Source: Flavobacteriaceae bacterium (GTDB taxonomy: Bacteria; Bacteroidota; Bacteroidia; Flavobacteriales; Flavobacteriaceae). Taken from it: a stretch of 44,642 nucleotides of DNA. How positions within the stretch are numbered: the first letter of the stretch is position 1; each line of letters begins with the position of its first letter. The notes beneath the pieces were generated by a model. That model had not been told where the DNA came from, ran no database searches, and saw only the letters and a list, made by a program, of their open reading frames with translations. A program made the translations under genes and the position numbers. The DNA lies in assembly GCA_002694465.1 (NCBI GenBank), contig NZMG01000033.1:1-44642 (forward strand), in the 5' to 3' direction. Positions 25,022 through 33,011 of the stretch are shown here, in pieces.

Positions 25022-25069
25022 AAAGGTGTATTTGTTTTCTGTTAACGAAAATACCAACAAAAACTTGTT

Positions 25070-26341
25070 TTACCTATGAATCGTTTGTGTTCTGTCGGGT
25101 CCTACCGAAACAATTTTAATAGGCACCTCCAGTGCTTCTTCAAGGAAATCGATGTAATCGTTCAAGGCCTTTGGAAATTGAGAAGCATTATTCATTTTAG
25201 TTAAGTCTTCTTTCCATCCAGGTAATTCAGTATAAATGGGCTGTACGTTTTCTTCTTCAATATTGTAAGGTAAATGTGTGATGGTTTCCCCTTTGTATTT
25301 GTATGCTGTGCACACTTTTAGTTTGTCGAAACCACTTAATACATCTCCCTTCATCATCATTAATTGGGTAACACCATTTACCTGTACGGCATATTTCAAT
25401 GCAACTAAATCCAGCCATCCACAGCGTCTTGGGCGACCTGTGGTTGCGCCAAATTCATTACCCACTTTTCCCATGGTTTTTCCATAGTCGTCAAACAATT
25501 CGGTAGGGAAGGGGCCACTACCCACACGAGTAGTATAGGCTTTAAATATTCCAAAGACTTCGTTAATTTTTCCTGGTGCCACTCCCAATCCGGTACAAGC
25601 CCCAGCAGCCGTAGTGTTTGAGGAAGTTACATACGGATAAGTTCCAAAGTCGATATCTAATAATGAACCTTGAGCTCCTTCGGCTAAAATAGTTTTACCC
25701 GCTTTTTGAGCTTGATGTAAATATTCTTCACTATCAATAAAAGTGAGTTCTTTCAACGTTTTTACAGCACTGAAAAACTCGGCTTCAAGTTCTTTAAGGT
25801 TATATTGAATGTCCACATTATAAAAAGCAATCATGGCTTCGTGCTTATTGGCTAGCGCACGATACTTTTCCTTCCAGTCTGAAAGTTCGGTGTCACCCAC
25901 ACGAATCCCATTGCGTCCCGTTTTATCCATATAGGTTGGGCCAATTCCTTTTAAAGTGGATCCAATTTTTGCTTTACCTTTGGAAGCTTCACTAGCAGCA
26001 TCCAATAGTCTATGAGTAGGAAGGATAAGGTGTGCTTTTCTAGAAATAAATAACTTCTTTTTATAATCAAGATTAAATTTATCTAGATTTTGAAGCTCTT
26101 TTTTAAAAATTACGGGGTCAATCACTACGCCATTTCCCACAAGATTTATTGAGTTCTCATGAAATATTCCACTAGGAATGGTATGCAGTACGTGTTTTAT
26201 TCCATCAAACTCCAAGGTATGACCTGCATTAGGTCCTCCTTGAAAACGAGCAATAATATCGTAGTTTTTAGTAAGTACGTCGACAATTTTTCCTTTTCCT
26301 TCGTCTCCCCATTGGAGTCCCAATAATAAATCTACTGCCAT
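25070..26341 (-). CDS. purA: Adenylosuccinate synthetase
   Basis: A 423-residue enzyme of full family length that makes adenylosuccinate from IMP, aspartate and GTP. VDLLLGLQWGDEGKGKIVDVL is the GTP-binding loop with the catalytic Asp; FQGGPNAGHTLEF carries the catalytic His; GSTLKGIGPTYMDKTGRNGIR binds IMP; AEGAQGSLLDIDFGTYPYVTSS and TTGRPRRCGWLDLVALKYA follow. The last residues (SVGPDRTQTIHR) are typical. It lies 18 bp after the fur-type gene and 48 bp before the OstA-like gene, in one minus-strand unit. ppGpp inhibits this enzyme in other bacteria, and the ppGpp synthetase gene is two genes upstream. Confidence 0.97.
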   Translation of the reverse strand: MAVDLLLGLQWGDEGKGKIVDVLTKNYDIIARFQGGPNAGHTLEFDGIKHVLHTIPSGIFHENSINLVGNGVVIDPVIFKKELQNLDKFNLDYKKKLFISRKAHLILPTHRLLDAASEASKGKAKIGSTLKGIGPTYMDKTGRNGIRVGDTELSDWKEKYRALANKHEAMIAFYNVDIQYNLKELEAEFFSAVKTLKELTFIDSEEYLHQAQKAGKTILAEGAQGSLLDIDFGTYPYVTSSNTTAAGACTGLGVAPGKINEVFGIFKAYTTRVGSGPFPTELFDDYGKTMGKVGNEFGATTGRPRRCGWLDLVALKYAVQVNGVTQLMMMKGDVLSGFDKLKVCTAYKYKGETITHLPYNIEEENVQPIYTELPGWKEDLTKMNNASQFPKALNDYIDFLEEALEVPIKIVSVGPDRTQTIHR

Positions 26342-26359
26342 ATAGTTTTGTTATTTTTC

Positions 26360-26815
26360 CTATTGTTTTTCGGCGGATTTTCGTTTTCCGTAGAAATAAA
26401 GTGAATGTTTGGTTATTTCAATATCGAAGACTTCTTCGATGGTTTTTTTAATTGTTTGAATACGAGGGTCACAAAACTCAATGACCTCACCGTTCGATAG
26501 TATCACGTGATCGTGCTGCTTGTCGAAATACGATTTTTCGTAATGCGCTTGGTTTTGCCCAAATTGATGTTTTCTAACTAAGCCGCATTCCAATAATAAT
26601 TCGATGGTATTGTATAAAGTTGCTCGACTCACACGATATTTTTTGTTTTTCATATTGATGTATAAAGACTCAATATCAAAATGATCGTTGTGCTCGTAAA
26701 TTTCTTGGAGTATAGCGAATCGTTCGGGAGTTTTTCGGTGACCTTTTTCTTCCAGAAAATCGGTAAAAACTTGTTTTACGATGGCTTGGTTATTTATCTC
26801 GCTTTGCGTGCTCAT
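26360..26815 (-). CDS. fur: Fur-family metal-responsive transcriptional regulator
   Basis: A 151-residue DNA-binding protein of the Fur family. The winged-helix domain has [23 protein letters not shown] and the recognition helix [21 protein letters not shown]. The dimerisation domain has [17 protein letters not shown], the usual HDH metal-binding segment, then [12 protein letters not shown]. The structural CxxC zinc pair of classical Fur is missing; SNG stands where the first cysteines would be. It may be an iron (Fur), zinc (Zur) or peroxide (PerR) sensor, and the sequence does not settle which. A TAACTTTG box lies directly upstream, in the 24-base gap after Rel, so it may have its own promoter and still be read through from rel. 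Confidence 0.88.
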   Translation of the reverse strand: MSTQSEINNQAIVKQVFTDFLEEKGHRKTPERFAILQEIYEHNDHFDIESLYINMKNKKYRVSRATLYNTIELLLECGLVRKHQFGQNQAHYEKSYFDKQHDHVILSNGEVIEFCDPRIQTIKKTIEEVFDIEITKHSLYFYGKRKSAEKQ

Positions 26816-26825
26816 AAGTAAGTGG

Positions 26826-26833
26826 CAAAGTTA
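26826..26833 (-). promoter_or_regulatory. -7 promoter element of the Fur-family gene
   Basis: Read on the minus strand this is TAACTTTG, an exact TAnnTTTG match, 10 bases from the ATG at 26815. No TTG lies at the right distance upstream, within the rel 3' end. The leader would be very short. Confidence 0.45.
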
Positions 26834-26839
26834 GGTATT

Positions 26840-29044
26840 TTATACTCTTGTAACTTTATCAATACCATTTATTTTTTTGATGTTTTTAACCAAGTTATCA
26901 AGGATGGCTTTGTTTTTAACTACCACTATGATTTTTCCTGTAAATGTTCCGCCATCTGTATCAAAATGAACACTTTTCATATCGATATGAAGGTTGTTCG
27001 ATATCACCTTAGTTACGTTATTTACAAGACCTAAAGTGTCAATTCCCGAAATCAATAAATTAGCTTTAAACTCTTGTTGGGTAGAGTCGATCCAAGTAGC
27101 TTTAATAATACGATATTCGTAGTTACTTTGGAGCTGAATCGCATTAGGACAATTCTTTTTATGAACTTTAATTCCTTCGTTAATGGTTATAAAACCAAAA
27201 ACATCGTCCCCAGGAATGGGATTACAACATTTTGCCATTTTATAATCCAATTTTTCCTCTTCCTTTCCAAAGACTAATTGGTCATATTTAACCGTAAGTT
27301 CTTCTTTGTTTACATCTTCAGGGGTACTAGGCTTTCTAATTCTATTCTTGAAGAAACTTACAAACGCATTGCTACGGGACGCAGCAAAATCTTTCAGCAT
27401 TTGGTTGTCAATAATGCCAGCACCCACACGATAAAAAAGATCCAAACTTGTCTTTAATTTGAAATAGCTCACCAATTGATTTACTGTTCGCTCATCCAAA
27501 GCTATTTTTAAAGACTTTAGTTTTCGTGTTAACACCACTTTCCCTTCAGATGCCAATTGTTTTTGCTCATCTTTTAACGAAGACTTAATTTTTGAAATGG
27601 CTCGGCCTGTAGTTACATAGTTAAGCCAGTTGGCAGAAGGTTTTGACTTTTCTGAGGTAATCACTTCCACTTGATCCCCACTTTTAAGTTCCTGACTTAA
27701 TGGGGTTAATTTTCCATTTACTTTAGCCCCACGGGTGTGCAACCCAACTTCGGTATGCACGTGGAACGCAAAATCTAAAGCCGTTGATCCTTTTGGGAGT
27801 GAATACAAATCTCCTTTGGGGGAGAAAACAAAAATCTCTTTTGCATATAGATTTAGCTTAAACTCTTCTACAAAATCCACTGCGTTTACTTCGGCATTTT
27901 CTAAGGTATCTTGAAGCTTGTTAAGCCAGGCATCCAATCCACCGTCTTCTTTTTCGTTGTTTTTATATTTATAATGAGCGGCATAGCCTTTTTCGGCTAT
28001 TTCGTTCATTCGCTGACTTCTAATTTGAACTTCTACCCATCGGCCTTTAGGCCCCATCACGGTTATATGTAGTGCTTCATAACCAGTAGATTTAGGTGAC
28101 GATATCCAGTCCCGAAGTCGGGTAGGATTGGGACGAAAATGATCTGTTACAATAGAATAAATCTTCCAAGCGATAAATTTTTCATTATCTGGTGTGCTCT
28201 TGTAAATTATCCGAACAGCAAACTTGTCGTACACTTCATCAAAAGAAACATTTTGAGCATTCATTTTTCGCCGAATAGAAAAAATAGACTTTGGACGTCC
28301 TTTAATTTCATACTTTAACTTTTCGGCATCAAGGGAATCGCGAATTACTTTTGAAAATGCTTCTATATAGGCATCTTGCTCTTCTTTACTTTCTTTAATT
28401 TTACTTAGGATATCATGATACACATCGGGTTCGGTATATTTTAATCCTAAGTCTTCCAATTCTGTTTTTATGTTATACATTCCAATCCTGTGAGCCAAAG
28501 GGGCATAAATGTATAAGGTTTCTGAAGCAATTTTCACTTGTTTTGCGGGTGCCATGGATTCCATGGTTTGCATATTGTGAAGCCTATCGGCTATTTTTAT
28601 AATGATGACTCGAATGTCTTCATTAAGGGTGAGCAACATTTTTCTGAAATTCTCCGCCTGCAACGAAACATCACTTTGATATTCTAAAGCCGAAATCTTG
28701 GTAAGTCCGTCTACAATTCTAGCGACGGTTTCACCAAAAAGTTGTTCAATATCGGCAAGGGTATATTGGGTGTCTTCTACCACATCGTGTAACAGAGCGG
28801 CAGCAATAGCAGTAGCATCCAATCCTATTTGTGAAGCGACAATTTTTGCGACAGCAATGGGATGGAAAATATAGGCCTCGCCACTTTTACGTCTTTGTTC
28901 TTTATGAGCATCTACAGCCACATCGAAAGCCGAACGGATGAGTTTTTTATCTTCGGCAGAAAGGACACGATAGCTTACCTTTAACAGCTCTTTGTACTGT
29001 TTGGCGATCTCCTTATTTTCTTTTTCTAGCAGGGCTTCTGTCAT
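26840..29044 (-). CDS. rel: Bifunctional (p)ppGpp synthetase/hydrolase (RelA/SpoT homologue)
   Basis: A 734-residue long RSH protein. The HD hydrolase domain is intact (FHPIAVAKI, LLHDVVEDT, KIADRLHNM), the synthetase has KGRPKSIFSIRRKM, GYEALHITVMGPKG and VEVQIRSQRM, the TGS domain has IFVFSPKGDLYSLPKGSTALDFAF, a zinc-finger-like segment holds MAKCCNPIPGDD, and an ACT domain ends the protein. It should make (p)ppGpp during starvation and degrade it otherwise. The presence of both HD and synthetase motifs argues for a Rel/SpoT type rather than RelA. It is followed by fur, purA, an OstA-like gene and an aminotransferase on the same strand. A TACTTTTG box is 33 bp upstream. Confidence 0.95.
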   Translation of the reverse strand: MTEALLEKENKEIAKQYKELLKVSYRVLSAEDKKLIRSAFDVAVDAHKEQRRKSGEAYIFHPIAVAKIVASQIGLDATAIAAALLHDVVEDTQYTLADIEQLFGETVARIVDGLTKISALEYQSDVSLQAENFRKMLLTLNEDIRVIIIKIADRLHNMQTMESMAPAKQVKIASETLYIYAPLAHRIGMYNIKTELEDLGLKYTEPDVYHDILSKIKESKEEQDAYIEAFSKVIRDSLDAEKLKYEIKGRPKSIFSIRRKMNAQNVSFDEVYDKFAVRIIYKSTPDNEKFIAWKIYSIVTDHFRPNPTRLRDWISSPKSTGYEALHITVMGPKGRWVEVQIRSQRMNEIAEKGYAAHYKYKNNEKEDGGLDAWLNKLQDTLENAEVNAVDFVEEFKLNLYAKEIFVFSPKGDLYSLPKGSTALDFAFHVHTEVGLHTRGAKVNGKLTPLSQELKSGDQVEVITSEKSKPSANWLNYVTTGRAISKIKSSLKDEQKQLASEGKVVLTRKLKSLKIALDERTVNQLVSYFKLKTSLDLFYRVGAGIIDNQMLKDFAASRSNAFVSFFKNRIRKPSTPEDVNKEELTVKYDQLVFGKEEEKLDYKMAKCCNPIPGDDVFGFITINEGIKVHKKNCPNAIQLQSNYEYRIIKATWIDSTQQEFKANLLISGIDTLGLVNNVTKVISNNLHIDMKSVHFDTDGGTFTGKIIVVVKNKAILDNLVKNIKKINGIDKVTRV

Positions 29045-29076
29045 AGATTAAAAGTACAACTTTGTAAGAAATTGGG

Positions 29077-29084
29077 CAAAAGTA
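29077..29084 (-). promoter_or_regulatory. -7 promoter element of rel
   Basis: Minus-strand TACTTTTG, an exact match, ends 32 bases before the ATG at 29044. No convincing -33 TTG was found at 17-23 bases. The same 8-mer occurs at 5207-5214 and 40946-40953. Confidence 0.4.
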
Positions 29085-29128
29085 AATGGATAATCATGAG
29101 GCGCGCATTGTAAATAGTCATTATATTT

Positions 29129-29527
29129 TTAATGTAGTCTCTCAAGTACCCCTTTACGCTTTACAATATTTTTATAATCCCACTGAATTTCCTTCGATTT
29201 TTCTAACCAACGCTTTAGATGGGCTTCATCAATTTCTGAAACAGCATTGTAAAATATGGATGCATCTTTAAACTTTTTACCACGAACGTTAAGTGCATCT
29301 TCCTGAAAACTGGCACCACTCCAAAACATCAACCGAATCCCTTTTTTCTCTTTGCTGTATCCTACAATAGGATTGCCGTCTAAAAACCAAACGGGGTGAC
29401 CGTGCCAGATTTTTGATTCGGCTTCTATTAGATTTTCAGAAATAATTTCTTGTAAAGCGGCACAAATAGCTTTATACTCTAGTAATTGAGAATTGTTGTA
29501 GTTTAAAATGTTGGTTGCATTATTCAT
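29129..29527 (-). CDS. DUF1801 family protein
   Basis: A 132-residue soluble protein with the DUF1801 fold. Characteristic pieces are EAESKIWHGHPVWFLDGNPIVGYSKE and KKGIRLMFWSGASF, which form the central sheet, and a C-terminal helical segment (LKRWLEKSKEIQWDYKNIV). DUF1801 proteins resemble YdhG/YdeI-type folds and have no confirmed enzymatic role. It lies 30 bp downstream of the M48 protease on the same strand and is probably co-transcribed. The gap between it and rel (29045-29128) holds only the rel promoter box. Confidence 0.82.
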   Translation of the reverse strand: MNNATNILNYNNSQLLEYKAICAALQEIISENLIEAESKIWHGHPVWFLDGNPIVGYSKEKKGIRLMFWSGASFQEDALNVRGKKFKDASIFYNAVSEIDEAHLKRWLEKSKEIQWDYKNIVKRKGVLERLH

Positions 29528-29557
29528 AAGAGGGATTACATTTTTATTTCAGCATCA

Positions 29558-30790
29558 TTAGTTTTTTAAATTGTTAAACCGTTGCAATAATGTAGGATGC
29601 GAATAATGCATAAACACGTAGGCAGGATGCGGTGTAAGATTGCTTAAACTGTTTTTATTCAGTTTTTTTAAAGCTGAAATAAGGGGAGAGGCCTCAAAAG
29701 TATTTTTAGCATAGTCATCTGCTTCGTACTCAAATTTTCGGGAAAGGAGATTCATTACTAAGCCTGTAATTTCAGAAATAGGGGTATATAAAATGCCAAA
29801 GGCAATTAACCCAATATGAAATGAAGGCGTCGATACTCCCAAAGCTTCCGAAAAAATGGGCATTCCAACAAATAATGAAAGTAGCCAGAAGGTAATCCCA
29901 ATAGTCAATGTTGAAGCTGCTAAATTGTAAATAATGTGTTTCCGTTTGTAATGGCCTACCTCATGTGCCAACACCGCAACGATTTCATCTTCTTCCAAAT
30001 CATTAATAAGGGTATCGTATAAGGTAATCCGTTTTTCCCTTCCGAATCCTGAAAAATAGGCATTGGCTTTGGTACTTCGTTTGGATCCATCTATCACAAA
30101 AATATTCTGTAAACTAAAGCCTACTTTGAAGGCATAGGCTTCAATTTTGGAACGCAAGGTACCTTCTTCCAATGCGGTTTGTTTATTGAATAAAGGAACA
30201 ATTAGACGTGCGTAAAACATATTCAGGAATACTGAAAAAACAATGACAATTCCCCAAGCGTAGAGCCAAAAGTTACTTCCCGTACTTTCATAAAACCAAA
30301 TAATGAGCGACAAAATGCCACCACCTAAAATAGCCGCCATCAACCAGCCTTTCAATTTGTCGAGGATAAAAGTTGAAATTGTGGTTTTATTGAAACCATA
30401 TTTTTCTTCAATCACAAAGGTGTTGTAATAGGAAAATGGGGTGCTTAAAACATCGTTGGCCAGCATAATAATTCCGAAGAAAATAAGTGCCACAATGATA
30501 TTGTTTTCAGAAAAAGAACGCGCTATTTGGTCTACTAACTCAAATCCGTCGAGAAAGAAAAAGAGCAATGTAGCTCCCATGGAAATGGAGGAAGTAAGCA
30601 TGCCAAAACGGTATTTTTCCTTTTTATAGGCCTGAGACTTTTCATATTCTTCTTTGTTGTAAACATCTTGTAACTCCGCAGGAATTGGGTCGTTAAAATG
30701 CTTGGCATTAAGCGTGTCTAGAATTTTATCAATAACAAAATTGAGGACTAAGATGCCAATAATGATATAAAAAAGTGCTGTTGCAGTCAT
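29558..30790 (-). CDS. CAAX-type M48 family metalloprotease
   Basis: A 410-residue integral membrane zinc protease of the Ste24/M48A family. VAVLAHEVGHYKRKH holds the HExxH motif at residues 276-280, FEYEADDYA supplies the third ligand Glu, and ITLYDTLINDL and HPTLLQRFNNL are conserved family segments. The N-terminal half contains about six membrane helices, and an N-terminal soluble loop includes the usual DP.PAEL segment (HFNDPIPAEL). I start at the ATG at 30788-30790: the longer frame to 30859 adds 23 residues (MQYIVCCVFLANF) and runs into the divergent gene's leader. Bacteria lack prenylated CAAX proteins, so the substrate is probably another membrane protein. Confidence 0.9.
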   Translation of the reverse strand: MTATALFYIIIGILVLNFVIDKILDTLNAKHFNDPIPAELQDVYNKEEYEKSQAYKKEKYRFGMLTSSISMGATLLFFFLDGFELVDQIARSFSENNIIVALIFFGIIMLANDVLSTPFSYYNTFVIEEKYGFNKTTISTFILDKLKGWLMAAILGGGILSLIIWFYESTGSNFWLYAWGIVIVFSVFLNMFYARLIVPLFNKQTALEEGTLRSKIEAYAFKVGFSLQNIFVIDGSKRSTKANAYFSGFGREKRITLYDTLINDLEEDEIVAVLAHEVGHYKRKHIIYNLAASTLTIGITFWLLSLFVGMPIFSEALGVSTPSFHIGLIAFGILYTPISEITGLVMNLLSRKFEYEADDYAKNTFEASPLISALKKLNKNSLSNLTPHPAYVFMHYSHPTLLQRFNNLKN

Positions 30791-30892
30791 TAAATTATTA
30801 AAGTTTTGTAAAAGAGTATTAAAGTTTGCCAAAAAAACGCAACATACTATGTATTGCACTATCTTAAGGATACAAATAACAAAAATAAGACT

Positions 30893-31309
30893 ATGAAACC
30901 CAAACTTTTAATACTATTATTTTTTGTTTCGAGCTTGCTTTTGGTGAGCTGTAATAAAAGTGATGACGACGGAGGTGATGCTGTTACCTTAAATGGAATT
31001 TGGCACTTAAAAAATGTGAGTGGAGGATTTGTGGGAGTAGATGTAGATTACGACCGTGGAGAGGTTATATGGAATTTTAACCTAACTACCGGCGTTCTTT
31101 CTGTTGAGAATAATTTGGAAGAATCAGATCCAGAGTATGCTTATTCAGGATTGGAAACAGGAACTTATCCCTTTGAAGTTTCAGAAATTAACGGACAAGA
31201 GGTGGTATTTATTGAAGGAATTGATAACGGTAATTACACGGTGACTTCAACTATGTTAACCATTGATGATCGTCCAGCAGATGGTTTTCTAAGAACATTT
31301 GAAAGGTAA
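30893..31309 (+). CDS. Small lipocalin-like lipoprotein
   Basis: A 138-residue exported lipoprotein. MKPKLLILLFFVSSLLLVSC gives a lipobox with Cys20, and the mature part starts NKSDDDGGD. The rest (LNGIWHLKNVSGG, IWNFNLTTGVLSV, FEVSEINGQEVVFIEG) has a lipocalin-like beta pattern that recurs in flavobacterial lipoproteins. Cargo and role are unknown. The longer frame to 30854 adds 13 polar residues before the signal peptide, so the ATG at 30893 is preferred. The gene diverges from the M48 protease and ends eight bases from the convergent RNA methyltransferase. Confidence 0.78.
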   Translation: MKPKLLILLFFVSSLLLVSCNKSDDDGGDAVTLNGIWHLKNVSGGFVGVDVDYDRGEVIWNFNLTTGVLSVENNLEESDPEYAYSGLETGTYPFEVSEINGQEVVFIEGIDNGNYTVTSTMLTIDDRPADGFLRTFER

Positions 31310-31317
31310 CAAAGGAA

Positions 31318-32124
31318 TTATTTAAAATTTCGTTGTCTTTTTGCTTCAAAAATTAGAATTCCAGCTGCCACGGAAACATTCATGCTATCTATTTCCCCTT
31401 GCATTGGAATAATAATGTTTTGAGTACTGTTTTGAAGCCAATCTTCCGATAGTCCATCGGCTTCTGTGCCCACTACAATGGCTGAAGAAGTTTTAAAATC
31501 ACAAGTATGATAAGGAATTGAAGCTTGCAGTGCAGCACAATACATGGCAATCTTTTTATCTTTTAAATACTGAATAATTTCTGAAGTGCTCCCAATGGCA
31601 ATTTGATTGGTAAACACACAACCTACACTACTGCGAATGATATTAGGGTTGTACACATCGGTTTTGGGATTGGCAATAATCACGGCATCAACGTTAGCAG
31701 CATCTGCCGTACGAAGCAAGGCCCCAATATTTCCTGGTTTTTCGGGAGCTTCGGCAACAAGAATTAAAGAGTTTTTATTTGAAATATTTAGTTCGGAAAG
31801 CGTTAGTTTTTTTGTTTTACAAATTGCAATAACACCTTCGGTCGTAGTACGATATGCCAATTTTTCGTACACCTCCTTCGATATTTCAATAGATTCATAA
31901 TTTGCTGAAATTTCTTTTTGAAGAAGAGTTAATGCTTCAGAAGTAATTATTTCAGAACAAAAGAGTAAGGTTTCAATTTCATAACTTCCCTTCATGGCTA
32001 AGGAGATTTCCCGTTGGCCTTCTACCACAAAAAGCCCTTGTTTTTTTCGCTCACGGGATTTCTCGCTTAATTGCAAGATTTGCTTAATCAAAGGGTTTTG
32101 AAGACTAGAAATGTGTTTTTGCAT
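31318..32124 (-). CDS. TrmH/SpoU-family RNA methyltransferase
   Basis: A 268-residue SPOUT methyltransferase with a substrate-binding N-terminal domain (NPLIKQILQLSEKSRERKKQG, FVVEGQREISLA). The C-terminal knotted domain has GNIGALLRTADAANVDAVII (motif 1, with the catalytic Arg), NIIRSSVGCVFTN, IVVGTEADGLS (motif 2) and IPMQGEIDSMNVSVAAGILIFEAKRQR (motif 3). It should 2'-O-methylate a ribose in rRNA or tRNA; which one is not certain. It lies 29 bp after the esterase gene on the same strand and so may be co-transcribed with it. Confidence 0.92.
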   Translation of the reverse strand: MQKHISSLQNPLIKQILQLSEKSRERKKQGLFVVEGQREISLAMKGSYEIETLLFCSEIITSEALTLLQKEISANYESIEISKEVYEKLAYRTTTEGVIAICKTKKLTLSELNISNKNSLILVAEAPEKPGNIGALLRTADAANVDAVIIANPKTDVYNPNIIRSSVGCVFTNQIAIGSTSEIIQYLKDKKIAMYCAALQASIPYHTCDFKTSSAIVVGTEADGLSEDWLQNSTQNIIIPMQGEIDSMNVSVAAGILIFEAKRQRNFK

Positions 32125-32153
32125 GGGGGTAAAGATAGTTTTTACAAGTCAAT

Positions 32154-33008
32154 CTACTTAAAAATGGCAGTTAGAGCATTACTAAAATTTTGCTGCCAAC
32201 AATTCCAGTCATGTCCTCCGTTGGTAATCCGTAATTCGTTTGGGATGCTATCTTGAAGCATTTGCTGTTGTAAACTTGTTATAACAGGGACAATATTATA
32301 TGCATCATCATCTCCCACCGAGAGATAGTATTTAGGCTTTTTTGGTGCTTTTTTTATATTTTCCCAACGATGTGTGTAGGAGAAAGATTTCCAAATAGAA
32401 TCATTAAAAACCCCATTTTTAGCAAAGGCAGCCACTTTTCTGGATGAGGAAATGGCTGGTGGTAATGGCTCGTAGGAAGCGGGACTTAATAAAATAACAT
32501 TTTGAAATAATTCTGGTCTCAATAAGGAAAAGCGTAAGGCACCATAACCTCCAGCAGAATCTCCAGCGGCAATTCTACCTTGCGCGGTATCCACACGATA
32601 GGTAGCTTCAATGAAAGGGATAAATTCATCCAAATAAAAAGACTCCATGGGTTCGGGTCTATTAATATACCATGAGTTGCCCGCATGTGCCGTCACCGCA
32701 ATTATAGGAGGAATTATTTTATGCTGTATTAGCGAATCTAAAAACACCTTAATATTTCCTTCATCTTCGATAAACCAATCTTTTTCATCACCTCCGTGAC
32801 CGTGTAATAAATAGACAATGGGAAAACTTTTTGTGGAGTCTTGGTAGGCTTCTGGTAGATAAATTTTATAAGGAAGTGTACGTTTTAATAGGGTGGAAGT
32901 AATGGTTTCATCTTGTACAATGCTTTCACTTTTTTGAATTTCCTCTTTACAAGATTGTAGTGAAAAGGCTATTAGAAAAAGAAATACAAAAATCACAGAT
33001 TTCTTCAT
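32154..33008 (-). CDS. Esterase-family lipoprotein (alpha/beta hydrolase, PF00756-type)
   Basis: A 284-residue exported lipoprotein: the signal peptide ends LQSC with Cys20. The hydrolase part has FPIVYLLHGHGGDEKDW (oxyanion loop), IAAGDSAGGYGAL with the nucleophile Ser151 in GxSxG, YYLSVGDDDAYN (acid region, about residues 233-235) and NGGHDWNCW with His266. This is the esterase D-like family of carbohydrate esterases and mycolyltransferases. It is three bases downstream of the glycosidase lipoprotein, so the pair is translationally linked. A carbohydrate acetyl- or feruloyl-esterase working with the glycosidase is likely; the exact ester is unknown. Confidence 0.87.
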   Translation of the reverse strand: MKKSVIFVFLFLIAFSLQSCKEEIQKSESIVQDETITSTLLKRTLPYKIYLPEAYQDSTKSFPIVYLLHGHGGDEKDWFIEDEGNIKVFLDSLIQHKIIPPIIAVTAHAGNSWYINRPEPMESFYLDEFIPFIEATYRVDTAQGRIAAGDSAGGYGALRFSLLRPELFQNVILLSPASYEPLPPAISSSRKVAAFAKNGVFNDSIWKSFSYTHRWENIKKAPKKPKYYLSVGDDDAYNIVPVITSLQQQMLQDSIPNELRITNGGHDWNCWQQNFSNALTAIFK

Positions 33009-33011
33009 AAA

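Noticed and set aside
30791..30859. Upstream extension of the M48 protease frame
   Set aside because: The added residues do not resemble the family, and the usual N-terminal helix starts right at the ATG at 30790.
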